DNA of 5,421 nucleotides from Acidobacteriota bacterium (GTDB lineage: Bacteria; Acidobacteriota; Vicinamibacteria; Vicinamibacterales; 2-12-FULL-66-21), in NCBI GenBank assembly GCA_013817065.1, contig JACDDJ010000358.1, positions 1 to 5,421 of the forward strand, written 5' to 3'. Under the pieces are notes generated by a model. It saw only the letters and a list, made by a program, of their open reading frames with translations. It was not told the DNA's origin and did not search any database. Of the stretch, positions 4,977 through 5,421 are shown one piece after another; position 1 is the stretch's first letter, and every line of letters starts with the position of its first letter. The translations under genes were made by a program, and so were the position numbers.

Positions 4977-5421
4977 CTATTTGATCGTGACCTGGACAAC
5001 GGCGGGCTCGGACGTGCTGACGCCGAAGCTCTGCGTGGGATCGAACTGAACTCGAAGATTGTACTGTCCGGGTCCGAGCCCGGCAAGATCGATGAAGGCA
5101 TCGATCCGTGCCGCCTCCATCGAGTCCAGTGCCTCGCGCTGACCGCGCACCGTCACACTCACCGCCAGCGGCTGGACCCGCGCCGTCAGACCGGCGCCGA
5201 GATTACGGCTCCTCACCGGGACGCCGCTCACCTCGCGCTCGAGCGGTGCGGGCACGATCTGGACCTTGACCTTCGCCTTCAGATCGGCCGAGAGGCGCAC
5301 GGCCGAATCCGACACGCCGATCGTCACCTCGTCGTCCAGCGCAGCGCGCGCGCCCGTCACCATGACCGGCTCAGTCGTGGCGGACGTGAGATCGCGGATG
5401 TGACTCTCGGGGCCCACGACT
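4977..5421 (-). CDS. cdaR: YbbR/CdaR-type protein, C-terminal part (5' end outside window)
   Basis: The frame is open to the window edge and ends with TAG at 4979-4977, so about 147 C-terminal residues are visible. The first residues read VVGPESHIRDLTSATTEPV, which matches the typical end-strand motif of a YbbR repeat (V-x-GP-x-S-x-V ... T-x-P-[IV]). A second YbbR-like repeat follows, with strands around VSVTVRG, a DLAGLGPGQY turn and a final VVQVTIK strand. The GTG at 5417 lies inside this motif and is therefore not the start. YbbR-domain proteins of the CdaR type are extracytoplasmic, membrane-anchored regulators of the diadenylate cyclase CdaA and are usually encoded between cdaA and glmM. 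Here glmM follows after only 4 bases, which supports the CdaR assignment. The N-terminal membrane anchor and any upstream cdaA would lie beyond base 5421 and cannot be checked here. Confidence 0.85.
   Translation of the reverse strand, partial: VVGPESHIRDLTSATTEPVMVTGARAALDDEVTIGVSDSAVRLSADLKAKVKVQIVPAPLEREVSGVPVRSRNLGAGLTARVQPLAVSVTVRGQREALDSMEAARIDAFIDLAGLGPGQYNLRVQFDPTQSFGVSTSEPAVVQVTIK

Noticed and set aside
3611..4979. Nine-base inverted repeat flanking glmM (TAGACGCAT at 3611-3619, ATGCGTCTA at 4971-4979)
   Set aside because: Both copies are made of stop/start codons and adjacent codons at the two gene junctions. No other sign of mobility exists, and glmM is in its usual context, so chance is the simplest reading.
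3665..4984. Plus-strand open frame of 439 codons opposite glmM
   Set aside because: It lies wholly antisense to a fully conserved glmM. The protein is Arg/Asp/His-rich with no recognisable motif, as expected from GC-rich complementary frames.
4973..5101. 43-codon upstream extension of glmM
   Set aside because: It overlaps the CdaR-type coding sequence and lacks GlmM features, while ATG 4972 gives the canonical MSRLFGTDGVRG start.
5415..5417. GTG as the start of the CdaR-type gene
   Set aside because: The frame is open to the edge and the GTG falls inside the conserved VxGPxS motif of a YbbR repeat, so the gene is cut by the window.
1..5421. tRNA, rRNA, CRISPR, insertion sequence or defence genes
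   Set aside because: Nearly every base lies in one of nine tightly packed genes. No transposase, array-like spacing or RNA gene was seen.

Overview
The window is GC-rich and completely packed with genes on the minus strand. Nine genes run in one direction, from base 5421 down to base 1. The largest intergenic gap is 34 bases, and two junctions overlap by 4 bases (GTGA, ATGA). Nothing on the plus strand looks like a real gene. No tRNA, rRNA, CRISPR array or insertion sequence is visible. The gene order and protein style suggest a GC-rich Gram-negative-like bacterium. I would guess an Acidobacteriota or related soil/sediment lineage, but this is inference from gene content and no taxonomic marker is present.

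In transcription order, the right half holds housekeeping genes. These are the C-terminal part of a YbbR/CdaR-type protein (4977-5421, cut by the window edge), glmM (phosphoglucosamine mutase, 3620-4972) and pdxJ (pyridoxine 5'-phosphate synthase, 2909-3619). CdaR next to GlmM is the conserved cdaA-cdaR-glmM arrangement, which links cyclic-di-AMP synthesis with peptidoglycan precursor supply. Then come three envelope-type genes: an exported serine alpha/beta hydrolase (2186-2905), a membrane-anchored TPR protein (1529-2173) and a 95-residue membrane-anchored protein with a small Cys cluster (1237-1524).

The left part is the edge of a bacterial microcompartment (BMC) locus. It holds a class II (FucA-like) aldolase with a linker and an amphipathic C-terminal helix (395-1240), a BMC-H hexameric shell protein (67-360) and the first 23 codons of a BMC-P (EutN/CcmL) pentameric vertex protein (1-70). 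An aldolase with these shell genes fits the BMCs of Planctomycetes, Verrucomicrobia and some Acidobacteria that break down fucose or rhamnose. There the aldolase releases lactaldehyde inside the shell. The main points of interest are the putative cargo-targeting tail of the aldolase, its lack of the tyrosine found in E. coli FucA, the direct run-on from a cell-wall/cofactor gene string into a BMC locus, and two short repeat tracts at the gene junctions flanking the aldolase.
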